A stretch of DNA of 64,000 nt, from contig OX352774.1 of the NCBI GenBank assembly GCA_947095535.1, positions 259,629,843 through 259,693,842 of the forward strand. The letters run 5' to 3'. The notes under the pieces are model-generated. The model was not told where the DNA came from. It saw nothing but the letters and a program-made list of their open reading frames with translations, and ran no database searches. A program made the translations under genes and the position numbers. This DNA comes from Poecilobothrus nobilitatus (Eukaryota > Arthropoda > Insecta > Diptera > Dolichopodidae). Below are positions 52,430 through 63,238 of the stretch, in pieces. Numbering within the stretch: position 1 is the stretch's first letter; each line of letters begins with the position of its first letter.

Positions 52430-52800
52430 TATACGTAGGAACGCAGTTCTCTGAGTATAATAAGTTTGCAATTACGTTTGTGACACCTTAAAAGAAATGA
52501 GCTACATATGAAAAAGTATGTATAGATATATATAATATATGCTTGCTAAGAATCTAATTCTGAATCAATTAAGCCATGTAATTAAGCCATGAATCGAATT
52601 CTCAATCGATTTAGCCTTTAGCCCGGTACAACTTCTTTCTTTCAATTTACTAAATATTGAAACTATAGGTATCTAAAATTTTATAAAAAAAAAATTAAGT
52701 TACATGCCAACAACTTCTGTAAAATTTCGTTGCTCAAGCGAAATAGATTTAGATAGCTGTCATATCTTGGAACATAAATATCTATTCATCGTATATGCTT
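52430..52800 (+). repeat. Family A fragment
   Basis: GAGTATAATAAGTTTGCAAT, ACGTTTGTGACACCTTAAAA, AATCGATTTAGCC, GGTACAACTTCTTTCTTTCA and ACATGCCAACAACTTCTGT follow the family A order, with one array unit only. Confidence 0.65.
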
Positions 52801-53618
52801 TCTCATTTAACTTATTTAAACGCTGTGTGGAGCAGCAGGGTTCATTTTCATGATAAATAAATTAAATATTCTAAATAAAAATGCAATCAAAACAATAAAG
52901 GGACACTCCGCCTTTCATGCAACAAATTTGCTATATTCCGAAAAATATGTATGTTTTAATCATATATTTATTATGTAATCGGGAAACCCTTTTGTTATAA
53001 GTTTCAAAATTATCACATTAACACATTAAAACACAATTTCAACTTTGATATTAGCTAGGATGGTCGATATATACAATCACAATACTAGAAACAAATTATC
53101 ATTTAAAATTGTTTAAAACGGGTCCATAACCAATCTCATTATTTTCAAAAAAAAAAGTAAATTTTTTTTATAGCATATACGATTAATTTAAACTAATTAA
53201 ATTAAGTACCAAATAAATTAAAATTTAACTATGCTATTGGAATTTATCTTTGTAGTCAAATACACTTTGTATAGTATAAGACTGTATTATAGTAAAACTC
53301 AAGATTTGTAGTCTAAATTAGTATCCTAATATTTAATGTTACTTAGTTCTAATTAGTTCTAATCCCGAATGTTAATTAGTTTTAATAATTTGAAAATTAT
53401 AATGTAGCCAATATCGTAAATAAAATTACTGTCAATAAATTTAATGTCAAATAAAAATATATTTCAAGCTCAATAAGAATCTAATAAGAATCTAATAATA
53501 ATAAATTCATATACTGTTTAATCTATACGACCACACAGCTAAGGTCTTTAAAAATTTTTTTATAATTATTATTTTAATAAATAAATAAATAGGCAAACCA
53601 AACATCTTTGAATTTTTC

Positions 53619-54387
53619 TTAAGAGGGTCACTCCCTCATTCATTTTCTATACAAAAAACGTGTTTTTCGGTACTATTTCCTGGGAAACTACTGGACCGAT
53701 TTCTGTGAAGTTTTGCACACATGTTCTTACTACCAAAAACAACATTTTAAGCTGAGGAATTAGAAAAATATTACTTGGTTTCAGAATTATAACATGAAGA
53801 AAAAAAATTTACGTTTTTCGAGCTTCTTTAATATTGTTAAAAAACTCCCCCTCAACATATAAAAAAATCCTCAGCTTAAAATATAGCTATTGAAACCACC
53901 TTGAAAATAAAAAAAAAGAGTGTTGATAGCTCATATAGTTTATAGTTATCCAGAAACGTGTACCGAAAGTTAAAGAAGTGAATTGTCCAGGAAAGCCAAA
54001 AAACTAAAAGGAAGTCGTTTTTGAACTAAAATTTTTTTTATTTTTTGTTTTTCTAAATATTTCAGCCTTACAAACGCCTTACTATTTCTATGTTCAAATT
54101 CTTTGGTATAATAGCAACCTTATACGTTGCAGTTCCCCCGGCCCCTTCCCCGGCCTCTCTCCCGGTCACTCGTTTGTTTATAAACTCCAACTAATTCTAC
54201 TTAGAAAAATTTTATATTTGCAAAATTGAGTACAATAGTTTTAACTTTCCTTACAGTTTTGAACCACTTCTACTACTCGGATAAACTTGAAGTGGGATTT
54301 TTTATACGCAGAACTGAGTCTAGACTTAGAATCAGCAATAAAAATAAAACGATTTTTTTTTTATTTTCGAGGGAGTGACCCCCTTAA
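53619..54387. mobile_element. Miniature inverted-repeat element with TTAA ends
   Basis: The left end TTAAGAGGGTCACTCCCTC (53,619-53,637) is inverted at the right end GAGGGAGTGACCCCCTTAA (54,369-54,387) with one mismatch. Length is 769 bp. TTAA at both outermost positions would fit a piggyBac-type target; reading the TTA/TAA as the duplication would fit PIF/Harbinger. No transposase is encoded. A CGGTACTATTTCCTGGGAAACTACTGGACCG region and a C-rich block (54,135-54,170) lie within. Confidence 0.75.
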
Positions 54388-54911
54388 AATATGATCGAAT
54401 TTTATGAAAACAGCATATCATCATCATCCTAGAGTTGACAAAGTCAACATTACTCTTCCTCGTTTTATTATAAAAATAACGATGATAAAAATTTTTATTT
54501 GCGAAATATTTTTATTAAAAATCTTTATTGGAGATTTTTAAAGATACACATATACATAATAAGATCCTCTATTTTTATACATATATAAAATATATACTTA
54601 TATACCTACATAATTTTAATTGCTTAGGTTCTATTTTCATTTTTCATACAACATTTTCAATAAATCTATTAAATATTTAAAAGCTTTCATTCATACATTA
54701 AAAAGTTTTAATTTTTGATGTACATACATATGTACATTTTCTCATTAGCATAATATAAGCATAATAATAATATGTTAATATATACTAAGTATTTGAATTT
54801 GTATTTAAATAAACAGAGAATCAATGCTAAATAAAAAGTAAATTTTTATTATTAGTTTTTTAGTCGAAAAAAAAACGTTTAACAGAAAACATTAATTTTT
54901 ATATTTTTATA
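54388..54911. other. Upstream region of the small plus-strand gene
   Basis: Begins with a family A end block (AGAGTTGACAAAGTCAACAT...ACTCTTCCTCG, 54,430-54,465), then AT-rich sequence. The promoter of the following gene should lie here; no core element can be singled out. Confidence 0.4.
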
Positions 54912-55723
54912 ATGGATTTGGACCAAACAATTGATGAAATTGTTACTTTTTGTATCAGACATAATATTATTGTAAAAAAACGCAATAATGAAACAACTAC
55001 TGAAATGATATTCGGTTTTTTTAAAAGTGGTAAGAATTAATTGCTTAATTTCTTAAATATTTTAAAAAATTATTGTATAACCTTAAATAGTTTAAAAATT
55101 TCCCACTAGAATCTAGCGTTTCTTGTAATTATTGAATTACATAATAATAGGGGCCTCGGTGGTGTAGTGGGTAAAAGAGTGTATAAAATACGCTTTAAAC
55201 ACCGAGGGAGTGTGGGTTCGAATCCCACACACATTGTAAGAGTAATTCCCCCTTACGACATGTACAGCATTGCCTGAAAAGGAAAGGTTGTGTAATATCC
55301 TTGTTACATTTAAGTGGCAGGCAAATGCACAAAAATAAAAAAATAATAATAATACAATAGTATAATTCTTTTTTTAGTATTTACAGATAATTCTTTTAAT
55401 CAGGGCAGTAGTCTTCTTGAACAAAATTCAGCAAACCGTAAGTTACTACATTTATATATTAGTAGATACATATATATGTGTCGTGAATAAACCTAATATT
55501 ATGTATTTTGATGTATTTTATAGAATCAGTTTTAGCAGCTGCTGCAGTTATTAGAAAATTACCAAGAAATCATGTAGTTGTTTTACAATCACGTATTAAT
55601 AAAGTACTAGAAAAACATGGACAAACTAATTTTAGTAATGTAAAAAATGGTTCAGATTTGGAAAAAGATATTATTGAAGTAACAAAAACATTTCTGGAAG
55701 AATTGAATTATACAGTTAAATAA
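54912..55723 (+). CDS. Small three-exon gene, 122-residue protein with BESS-like segment
   Basis: Exons 54,912-55,029, 55,387-55,437 and 55,524-55,723 join at GT-AG sites in matching phases (phase 1 at both junctions) and give a 122-residue open frame from ATG to TAA. The predicted protein has no signal peptide or membrane helix. Residues about 57-90 (SVLAAAAVIRKLPRNHVVVL, then SRINKVLEKHG) have the hydrophobic spacing and central LP of the BESS motif, a short protein-interaction segment of insect MADF/BESS regulators, but no MADF domain is present, so this is a weak suggestion. The codon pattern and consistent splice phases argue for a real gene; the function is unknown. It lies divergent from TRPA copy 1 and tail-to-tail with copy 2. 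Confidence 0.6.
55150..55345 (+). mobile_element. tRNA-derived SINE in intron 1
   Basis: Starts GGGGCCTCGGTGGTGTAGTG, an A-box-like sequence, followed about 45 bases on by GGGTTCGAATCCCACAC, an excellent B box with a pairing T-arm. The unrelated body (CCCTTACGACATGTACAGC...AAGTGGCAGGCAAATGCAC) and the AAAAATAAAAAAATAATAAT tail show it is a SINE rather than a tRNA gene. The cloverleaf does not close at the acceptor stem. Confidence 0.8.
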
Positions 55724-56429
55724 AACCAAAAAAAAAATACAACTATAATAAATTTCTACTATAGTTTATAAAAGAGATACCTAATCTTAACAATATTGTG
55801 TTATTAATCAATAAATACAAAAGTAGAAATAATTGAAATATGTAAAACAAAACTAATCAATAATTAATATTCAAAAAACGTTTAACAAAAGAGTTGAATT
55901 AATAAAAATTATATAGGTAATATGTAATCATAGTTTTAAAATATTATGAGTATTTAACAAAAACTTTAATAAAATGAACGTTATGGCTATTTCAGAAGAT
56001 AACGAAGGGGAGGAAATGTATTGTTATTATAAGTTTTAAAGATCTAATGTAAATTTATATAAGTTTTTAGTTTGAAAAGATTGACAAAATTTACTTACTA
56101 TAACTTCTATACTGTTTAATATGGAAAAATTAAATTATAACCATGGGTACGCCTCATAAAAAAAATTAATTTTCTGCAAATGATAGAAAATTTTTTAAGG
56201 TTAACAAATCAATCTAAACATTATCTAATTTTTTGTAATTTAGTATTTACATTTACCGTTATATAGAACCAAAATATTGGTTCTTTCGTATTTTCGGAAA
56301 GCTTTTTTTAGAATTTTGAAACATTGAGAGCAGGATTAGCATAAGTTACCTCAGAAAAAAGTGTTATACTTCCGCCCGTTTAACATCACTCTTAGGTGTC
56401 ATTATACATTCATAAAAGCGTTGCTCTTA
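55724..56429. other. Intergenic, between small gene and family A fragment
   Basis: AT-rich; includes the presumed 3' end of the small gene (AATAAA-like words soon after the stop). Nothing else recognised. Confidence 0.4.
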
Positions 56430-56885
56430 GGGTATAATAAATTTATCATTAGATTTGTAACACCTTAAAAGAGACGAGATAGATATAGAATCCTTTCGTT
56501 TCTCTGGCAATGAAATATCAAAAAAATATAATTCTGAAATTTTTTACTATATCATCTTGTTAGTTCGAGTACCCATACAACTTTTTTCTTTATATGAAAA
56601 TAACTCAGTGTCTATTAAACATAAGTATCCGAAATTTTGAGAAAAGATGATCAAAATTGATGGCAAATTTTATGGCAATAACCTCTGAGAAATTTTGGTT
56701 GACTCGGAACAACGGCTACAAGTAATTTCATGGCAATAACTTCTGCAAAACTTGGTTTATCTAGCGCAAAGGGCTCGGATAATTTTCATACAACTTCTTA
56801 ATCCGTATGAACATAATTCAAGGATATAATAAATTTGCCATTACGTTTGTGACAGCTTAGAGCTAGATATAGAAAAGATGTTTTC
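56430..56885 (+). repeat. Family A fragment, two units
   Basis: TTAGGGTATAATAAATTTAT, GATTTGTAACACCTTAAAAG, GAGTACCCATACAACTTTTT, AATAACTCAGTGTCTATTAA, ATGGCAATAACTTCTGCAAA and a second CATACAACTTCTT block follow the family A order in plus orientation. Confidence 0.65.
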
Positions 56886-57019
56886 AAATTTTATGGGAAA
56901 CACTTTTGTAAGGTATCATATTGGCTCTTAAATTTTGACATTTTGTAAAAGACGACTGTTATGGTCCTTCTCCAATGCTGGCGTTGGCGTGTAACTTCAT
57001 CACCACACTATTTTTAACA

Positions 57020-57345
57020 TATGGAAATTAATGTAACTTTCTCTAATACTGGTATTGGCGGCTGGAGTGCAATTCTTTTAAAGTTGAAGTTAAGCAATGT
57101 TCAAAGCTGAACGCTGATTGTTAAACTATTTGACAGTTTGATTAGATTGACATTTCGTTTTTGTGTTGTTTTTTGTTTTTGTAAACAATAAAAAAGAGAT
57201 TTGAAGTAATTGTGAAAAACAATATTTACTTTTCTTTTTGTTTCTTCATTATTCATTTTTAAATTTAATTAATATTGATACAATGACACTTGATAGTTCT
57301 TGAGGATTAAAATTACGCCAGTATTAGAGAATGAAACAGAAAACC
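57020..57345. repeat. Diverged inverted-repeat element
   Basis: TCTCTAATACTGGTATTGGCG (57,037-57,057 region) pairs with the inverse CGCCAGTATTAGAGAATGAA at 57,315-57,334. Weaker complementarity extends outwards (GTAACTTT on both sides). A third related block, CCAATGCTGGCGTTGGCG, lies at 56,971. Confidence 0.55.
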
Positions 57346-57632
57346 GCTGCTATGAAACTTTTTTTAAAATTAAAGTTACATTCAAGTCATATAGTATTAT
57401 AGGAATCTCTAAAAATTCATCTTTTAATTATAAGAATTATTCGAATATACTTTCCTCGTCCTTAAGGTTGCCTATTTCAAACGAAAATATATTTCTATCC
57501 TTTTAGAAATTAAAATAACTTTTTTAAATAGTTTGGTTCTTTAATTGTTTCCCAATTTTTGGGGATGAAATTACATACAAATTTTTTTTTTAAATAAAAA
57601 TTTAATATTTATATCTGATGGAATTCAAACAT

Positions 57633-57638
57633 TTTATT
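57633..57638 (-). terminator. Candidate polyadenylation signal, TRPA copy 2
   Basis: AATAAA on the minus strand 25 bases beyond the stop codon. Position is close but plausible; the motif is frequent by chance here. Confidence 0.3.
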
Positions 57639-57662
57639 CATATAACTTAATTACATTTTATA

Positions 57663-60600
57663 TTAATTATAAAGTTCTTTAATTGCTTCAATAATTTTAA
57701 TATCTAATTTTAAATTTTTTTTTAATAAAAAAAAATTTCTATCTTTTAAATATCTTGAATTACAGACTGATCGTATTGTTATTGGACATTGTGATATATA
57801 ACCAGTATTACAATGTAAATATAATTTAGATGTAAAATATTTATGATTTAAAAATTCAAAAATTTTTTCTAAAAATTTCCATTTAGAAAGAAATTTTAAA
57901 ATTTGATTATAACTATTTAATTGATTGACTTTATATATTAGACTTCCAAGTTCAGCTTTTGTTTTTATTTCCTAGAAAATTAAAAATTAAATTATAATTA
58001 ATTTAAAAAAATAATTTTTTAATTTAAAATATGTACATAATTTTAATAAAGCATACGTAGAGTTTAAATCATTTCGCAATTTTTTTTTTTTTTGGTTTTA
58101 TTCAATCTTAAAAGGAACAACCGAAAAGAACTGAAATTTAGTGTATGTATGTACATATAATTTCGATGGCTATTAGATCTAGAACAAGTATGAATATTAA
58201 TTCATATATGTTCATATATTTATATATCTATATAACAAATGGTACCTTTGAAAGAGAAAGTTATAGAAACAGATAAATTTTATCTATCTGATAATAAAGT
58301 AAAGTTCTACTCAATTTTATTTAACGCTCCGTTATTCTCTATTTTAACATATACCGTTGATCGGTTAAAAGATGGATTATTTGTTTTATACATTTGAAAA
58401 TATAATCAATGCTTGCTAGACACATTCCCACAATCCTTATTATCTCATCTCTTTAACTTTCCAAGTCAACTTCCAGACAGAGATAATTAATTGCGGACAG
58501 TGAAATATCATTATAGGTAATATTGTTTTAAATCATTTGAAGAAATTCATACCTGACATTTTATTTAAAATAAACTGAAATAAAGGATTTGAACATAATA
58601 TTTTTGCTAAATTTTTGAAATATCATATACTCTGACAACAAAGTACAATTTGAAGGTAAGAGATGAAACAAAAGTTAATATATTATCAGAAAATTTTTTA
58701 AAATGGACAAAAATAAATTGAATGTAGATCTTATTAAATTTATAATATAAAAGGATTGAATTATACACTATGTATAAACAATCTTGAGTTAAAAGATAAG
58801 TTTGAAGGTTTATTCAACCATCAGATCTACTATTATAGTTATCGGATCTGGTATGAAACGTAACAGCAAATGAAATTCTGAACGTAAAACATATATTCAA
58901 TCATTTTTAAGTAATTTTTTTTTTATACCCGTACGATAAGGATCGGATATATTAAAATTGCTCCTCCGTTTGTAACACCTCGAAATAAGCTAGCTAGATA
59001 TAACTTCAAAGATATGGGTCGGATCAGAATCAAATTCTAAGTCGATTAAGCTTTGTCCGTTCGTATATCCGTCAGCAAGATAACTCAAAAATTAAGAAAG
59101 CTATAGAGTCTTGAAATTAACACAAAATATTTTTACAACAATTTGTAGGTTCCCTATTTTCTTTTGGTTGAGATCCTACCAAAATTTCGGTTAGCTCTTG
59201 AACACATAACTTTTAGATCTCCACATTTTTTTTGAAATAGAGCCATGAAATAGATATCATAAAAATATTAATTTTATTATTAACAACTTTTTTCTGTAGC
59301 CCCATCCGTTACAGAGATACAGCTGCTCTATTCGAAAAAGCTCTATATTTAAATTGTTATAGCACAAGTTGTATAAGGTATAGATATCATCAATTTGAAA
59401 ACGCCAAACGATTACTGCTTTTATTAGCTTTAAAAATATATATATACAATAAATATATACTTGTGGCATACGATGGCTTAATTTACCGTTATGCAAAACA
59501 CAAATTTTGCAAAATTCTTGATTCTTTCTATCTTCCAAACGGTTTAAGTTAGAAACTTGAAGAAGAGAGAAGTTAGGTCTTTTGAGAGAAGTTAGGTCTT
59601 TGAAAATAAGTATGAGTGATTTCAGAAAATATTTTCGTATCGCCCTCGTTTCGGATCTGTATGGGGTTAAAACTAAAAAATTCCTTATTTTTATACACCT
59701 GTCCAAATTTTTTTGAAGTAATATACAAAAATTAAAGTTCCAACATTATGTTTTTATTTATATTATACAACTCATAGTTTTAGAAATTATTAAATTCACC
59801 CAAATTAGTGACAGACTATAGGCATACAGACAAAGGCAATTGTATTCTTCCTCGTTTTTTTTTTACCTTTAATTTAAGTGGGAATCTGCTCTTTTAGTTT
59901 CCAAGTCCATCTCAAAATTTGTCGATAAACTAAATCTAAAAAAAAAATAGACGAAATTCAATTGAATTTTGATTAAATCATTTTTTTTTAAATTATTGTA
60001 TCTACTTTCGTCATTTATTTTACATGGATACGAGCTGGATACGAGCTCCGACAGAGATCTTACCCATAAATATTCTATTTATAATTTATTTTGTTTCCGA
60101 GAGCAGTTTCCGAGATCATACATACACAAAATTTATAAAATATATAAAACACTTTTTGATCCTAAACCCTATACGAATCCTGAAAATCTTGAAAATGATT
60201 TTTTATCAATTTCGATTTTATGACCGATAACTCTAATATAGTTTATTCTTATAATATAGAATTAGATATATATTTTCTTTTGACATTTTTAAGGTTATAT
60301 AATTCAAAAAAAAGAAAAAAACTTAAGGCCTTTCCGAACCATCATACTAAACATCGCACTTCGCACTAAATACTATTATATCGCACTATTTTTTTGTGCG
60401 AAAACTACGAATAGTATCAAGTGTTGTCCGGAATTCATCGCACTTAACACTTGATTATCTGTCAAAAATTCGTGTTTTGAAAACCACAATCTAGGTATCG
60501 CACTTACACTAAAAATATTCTTTTTTGTTTTCGTTAAAAGTGAATAAGTAAAAACTAATAATAAAAATCTTTTATTAAACACAATATTTTTAAAAACCTT

Positions 60601-63238
60601 AACTATATTTATACTTACATTTTAATCTTTCTGAAGTCATATTTCTTCTCTTTTTTCACAATTTTAAAATTTGAAAATTAAAATAAAAACTTACTTTTTT
60701 GACAATTAATGATATGTGCATTTAAAATTTACTCAATATTGCCATAGTGATCATAAATAATTCTAAATATAGTTAAATAATGCTAGAATAAAATGCTTTT
60801 TAGCACTTGTCAAAATAAATTTGACATAAAAATACTATAAAAATATGCATTAAGAGTAAGGCTAATTCTACTTCTAAAAATTTTTAACTGTCATTAATTT
60901 GTAATCCGGACAGAAATTTAGTGCGATAATCAAGTATTTTTGGAAAGTGTAAGTCCTAAGTGCTAGTGTCAAGTGCTAGTGCGATGGTTCCGAAAGGCCC
61001 TTAATATTTATTAATTTTAATTTTATTTTTTTTTTTTAAACTCACCTGAACATCACTAACAGCTAAACCATTCAATAAATTTAAAATGACAAGACTCATA
61101 AAAAATACAAAAAAAAATAATAAAATTAGTTGAAAATTAGATCTATTAACTAAATTTAAATCTGATGTATTAAATTCACCAATTGCCATTGTTAATGTTT
61201 GTACAATTGATGATAAAAATTTTGTAAAATCATCATTAAATATCATCATAAAACATATTGGAAATGATATTAAATATATACTAAACATTAAAAATATTTT
61301 TATATATGTTAATGTTACTTGTTCCAACATAAATACATAATCTGATATACAATTATATGGTAATGATTTTATTACTAATGTTAAATCAATTGCTAATAAA
61401 ATAATACATATAACTGGTATATAATCATCTGTTATAATTATTATGTTATTATTAATGTTTGATTTTTTAATAATTATATCTGGATATGATGAATTTTCTA
61501 TAATATTTTCTTCTGTTATATTTTTAATTAAATTATTTGTATTTTTATTAATTTCTGTTGTATAACATAATGTTTTTATAATTGTTATAATTAATAATAA
61601 TAAAAATATAAATTTTAATAAATTGAAAAAATTTCTTTTAATATTATTAGAATAAAAGGTAATTTTTTTTTTAAATAGTAATTTTTTAATAAATTTTTTT
61701 ATTTTTATACAATTGCGTATAAATTGTATAATTAGACGTAATAATTTTGGTATATTACTAATAAAAATTAATATAATTAAAATAATTTTTGTTTGAATAT
61801 TTATATTATAATTTTTTTGTGTAAAATTAAAATAACAATAAAGTATAAATGTTAAAAATGATATTAATGTTAATATTAAATTTAATATATTTATAAATGA
61901 TAATTCATGCCATTTTAAAAATATTTGTGTTGATATAATTGGATGCATTAATAAATGTTGTAAATGTTGACGATTAGCAAATTCAAATATAATATTAGAA
62001 AATTTTAATTCATTATTATTAATATTTTTTAATTTATTATCAGTTTTTTCATTTTCAGATAAATTTACATTCATTTCTATATCATGATCATAATTCTTCT
62101 GTACTTTTATATTATTAATAAAATTTTCGTTATTACTGTGATTAATTTCTGATGATGATGATTTTCTAAATAAAAACATTATATTATTTAATAATTTCCA
62201 ATGATTTTTTGATTTTTTAATAAATTTTTTATCATCATTATTATCATCATCATCATCATCATCATCATCATAATCATCACAATAATCAATATTTTCAACA
62301 AAATTTGAAAAATCAAAACATATTATTTTATTTTCTTTTGTTGGATTATATGCTGTTAAACATTTATCTAAATGTAATTTAATTAAATCATTATTAATTT
62401 CAAAAAATTTTAAATTATTTTTAAATAAATCATCTTTTAATAATAATCTTGATTTTCTTATTAATAATTCATTTAATGTTTCAATATTATTCCATTTAAT
62501 TGAATATGATATTAATGTTGTTTTTGTATCATGAATTTCATCAATATATGCCCAACCAAAATATTCATTTTTTTCAACCAAAATATTATTTAAAATTTCT
62601 TTTAATATATTAATATTATTTCTTAATATTGATAATTTTAATAATTTAAAAATAAATTCAACTGTTATATTTGAATTTATATTAATAAATTTTTCATTAT
62701 AATATTGAAAATTTTTTTTAAATATATCAAATTCATTCCATATTATATTATTTTCTAAATAATATTCTAATTTTTCTTTTTTAATTTCATTTTGATTTAT
62801 TTCTATATTAATTGTATTAATTAAAATTGCAGAATTAATTTTATGATTTTCCTTATTAAAAATATAATATATAAAATCATTCAAATAAATTAAAAATTCT
62901 TTTAAAATTTCATTTTTATTACCATTATTATATTGTACTGATGATGGTGATGACAACGATGATGATGATGTTGATGGTTTTGCAAATATAGTTAATATTT
63001 TATTAATATTTGTTGTTTTTTTATATAATTCATTAAAAAATTTATATGATATTGTTCTAAATTCAGTTTTATCATTCGTAATTAAATTATCATATTTTTT
63101 ATTTTTTAAAAAATTTAATGCTTCTTCAGTATTACAACAAATGTCAAATTTTGACATTATTTTATTATTCAATAGTATACAAATCTCTTCTGTGTTATTT
63201 TCATCGAATTTTTGATTTAAAATGGAATTAAATTTTGG
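57663..63238 (-). CDS. Painless-like TRPA cation channel, copy 2 (5' part outside window)
   Basis: Two exons are visible: 63,238-61,046 and 57,971-57,663 (TAA stop), joined by GT-AG in phase 0, giving 833 residues. Its start exons must lie beyond 64,000, because the large exon opens at an acceptor (TTCTAG before PKFNSILNQKFD) exactly where copy 1 has one. Membrane segments, the pore loop (TMAIGEFNTSDL) and the S6 end NLLNGLAVSDVQ match copy 1 closely; EFANRQHLQHLLMHPIIS before the first helix is almost identical. The last exon reads EIKTKAELGSLIYKVNQLNS and aligns throughout with copy 1. Differences include a run of about ten Asp residues encoded near 62,240-62,280 and a shorter loop between helices 3 and 4. 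Both reading frames are intact, so both copies probably work. Confidence 0.78.
58926..59115 (+). repeat. Family A left-end fragment
   Basis: TTATACCCGTACGATAAGG, CTCCTCCGTTTGTAACACCT, AGCTAGCTAGATATA, AAGTCGATTAAGC, TTGTCCGTTCGTATATCCG and AGATAACTCAAAAATTAAG reproduce the family A terminal module without the 142-bp array. Confidence 0.65.
59257..59706 (-). repeat. Family B copy, reversed
   Basis: Minus-strand sequence contains the AGAGCAGCTGTATCTCTGTA / GGATGGGGCTACAG block and CATAACGGTAAATTAAGCC of family B in the right order. The 149-codon open frame on this strand is an accident of the repeat: the product has no domain and other copies are not open. Confidence 0.55.
60323..61004. mobile_element. 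Miniature inverted-repeat element with TTAA ends, 682 bp
   Basis: Left end TTAAGGCCTTTCCGAACC (60,323) and right end GGTTCCGAAAGGCCCTTAA (to 61,004) are inverted with one mismatch and one extra base; complementarity continues as scattered TCGCACT/AGTGCGA words on both sides. TTAA at both ends fits a piggyBac-type target, or TAA with a GGGCC-type end would fit PIF/Harbinger. It ends 42 bases from the exon boundary of TRPA copy 2. Confidence 0.8.
62236..62285. repeat. (ATC)n microsatellite encoding poly-Asp in TRPA copy 2
   Basis: A run of CATCAT units on the plus strand codes for about ten consecutive Asp, with flanking Asp/Asn, on the minus strand. Copy 1 has only a short DDLVLLDDDEKD stretch at this place. 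Confidence 0.8.

Larger units (their letters stand above)
57972..61045 (-). other. Last intron of TRPA copy 2
   Basis: A 3.07 kb phase-0 intron, almost the same length as copy 1's last intron (3.12 kb) but filled with different elements: a family A end at 58,926, a reversed family B copy at 59.26-59.70 kb and a TTAA-ended miniature element at 60.32-61.00 kb. A segment at 59,969-60,230 contains short direct repeats (GATACGAGCT twice, TTTCCGAGA twice) and an 84-codon open frame without recognised content. Confidence 0.6.

Noticed and set aside
55150..55235. True tRNA gene
   Set aside because: A and B boxes are good, but no acceptor stem closes and the sequence continues into a SINE body with an A-rich tail.
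59257..59706. 149-codon minus-strand open frame
   Set aside because: Lies in a family B repeat copy; the other copies do not keep this frame and no domain is recognisable.
59969..60230. 84-codon frame with YNLFCFREQFPRSYIHKIYK as a gene or exon
   Set aside because: In the intron of TRPA copy 2, with internal direct DNA repeats, no splice-consistent partner and no recognised domain.
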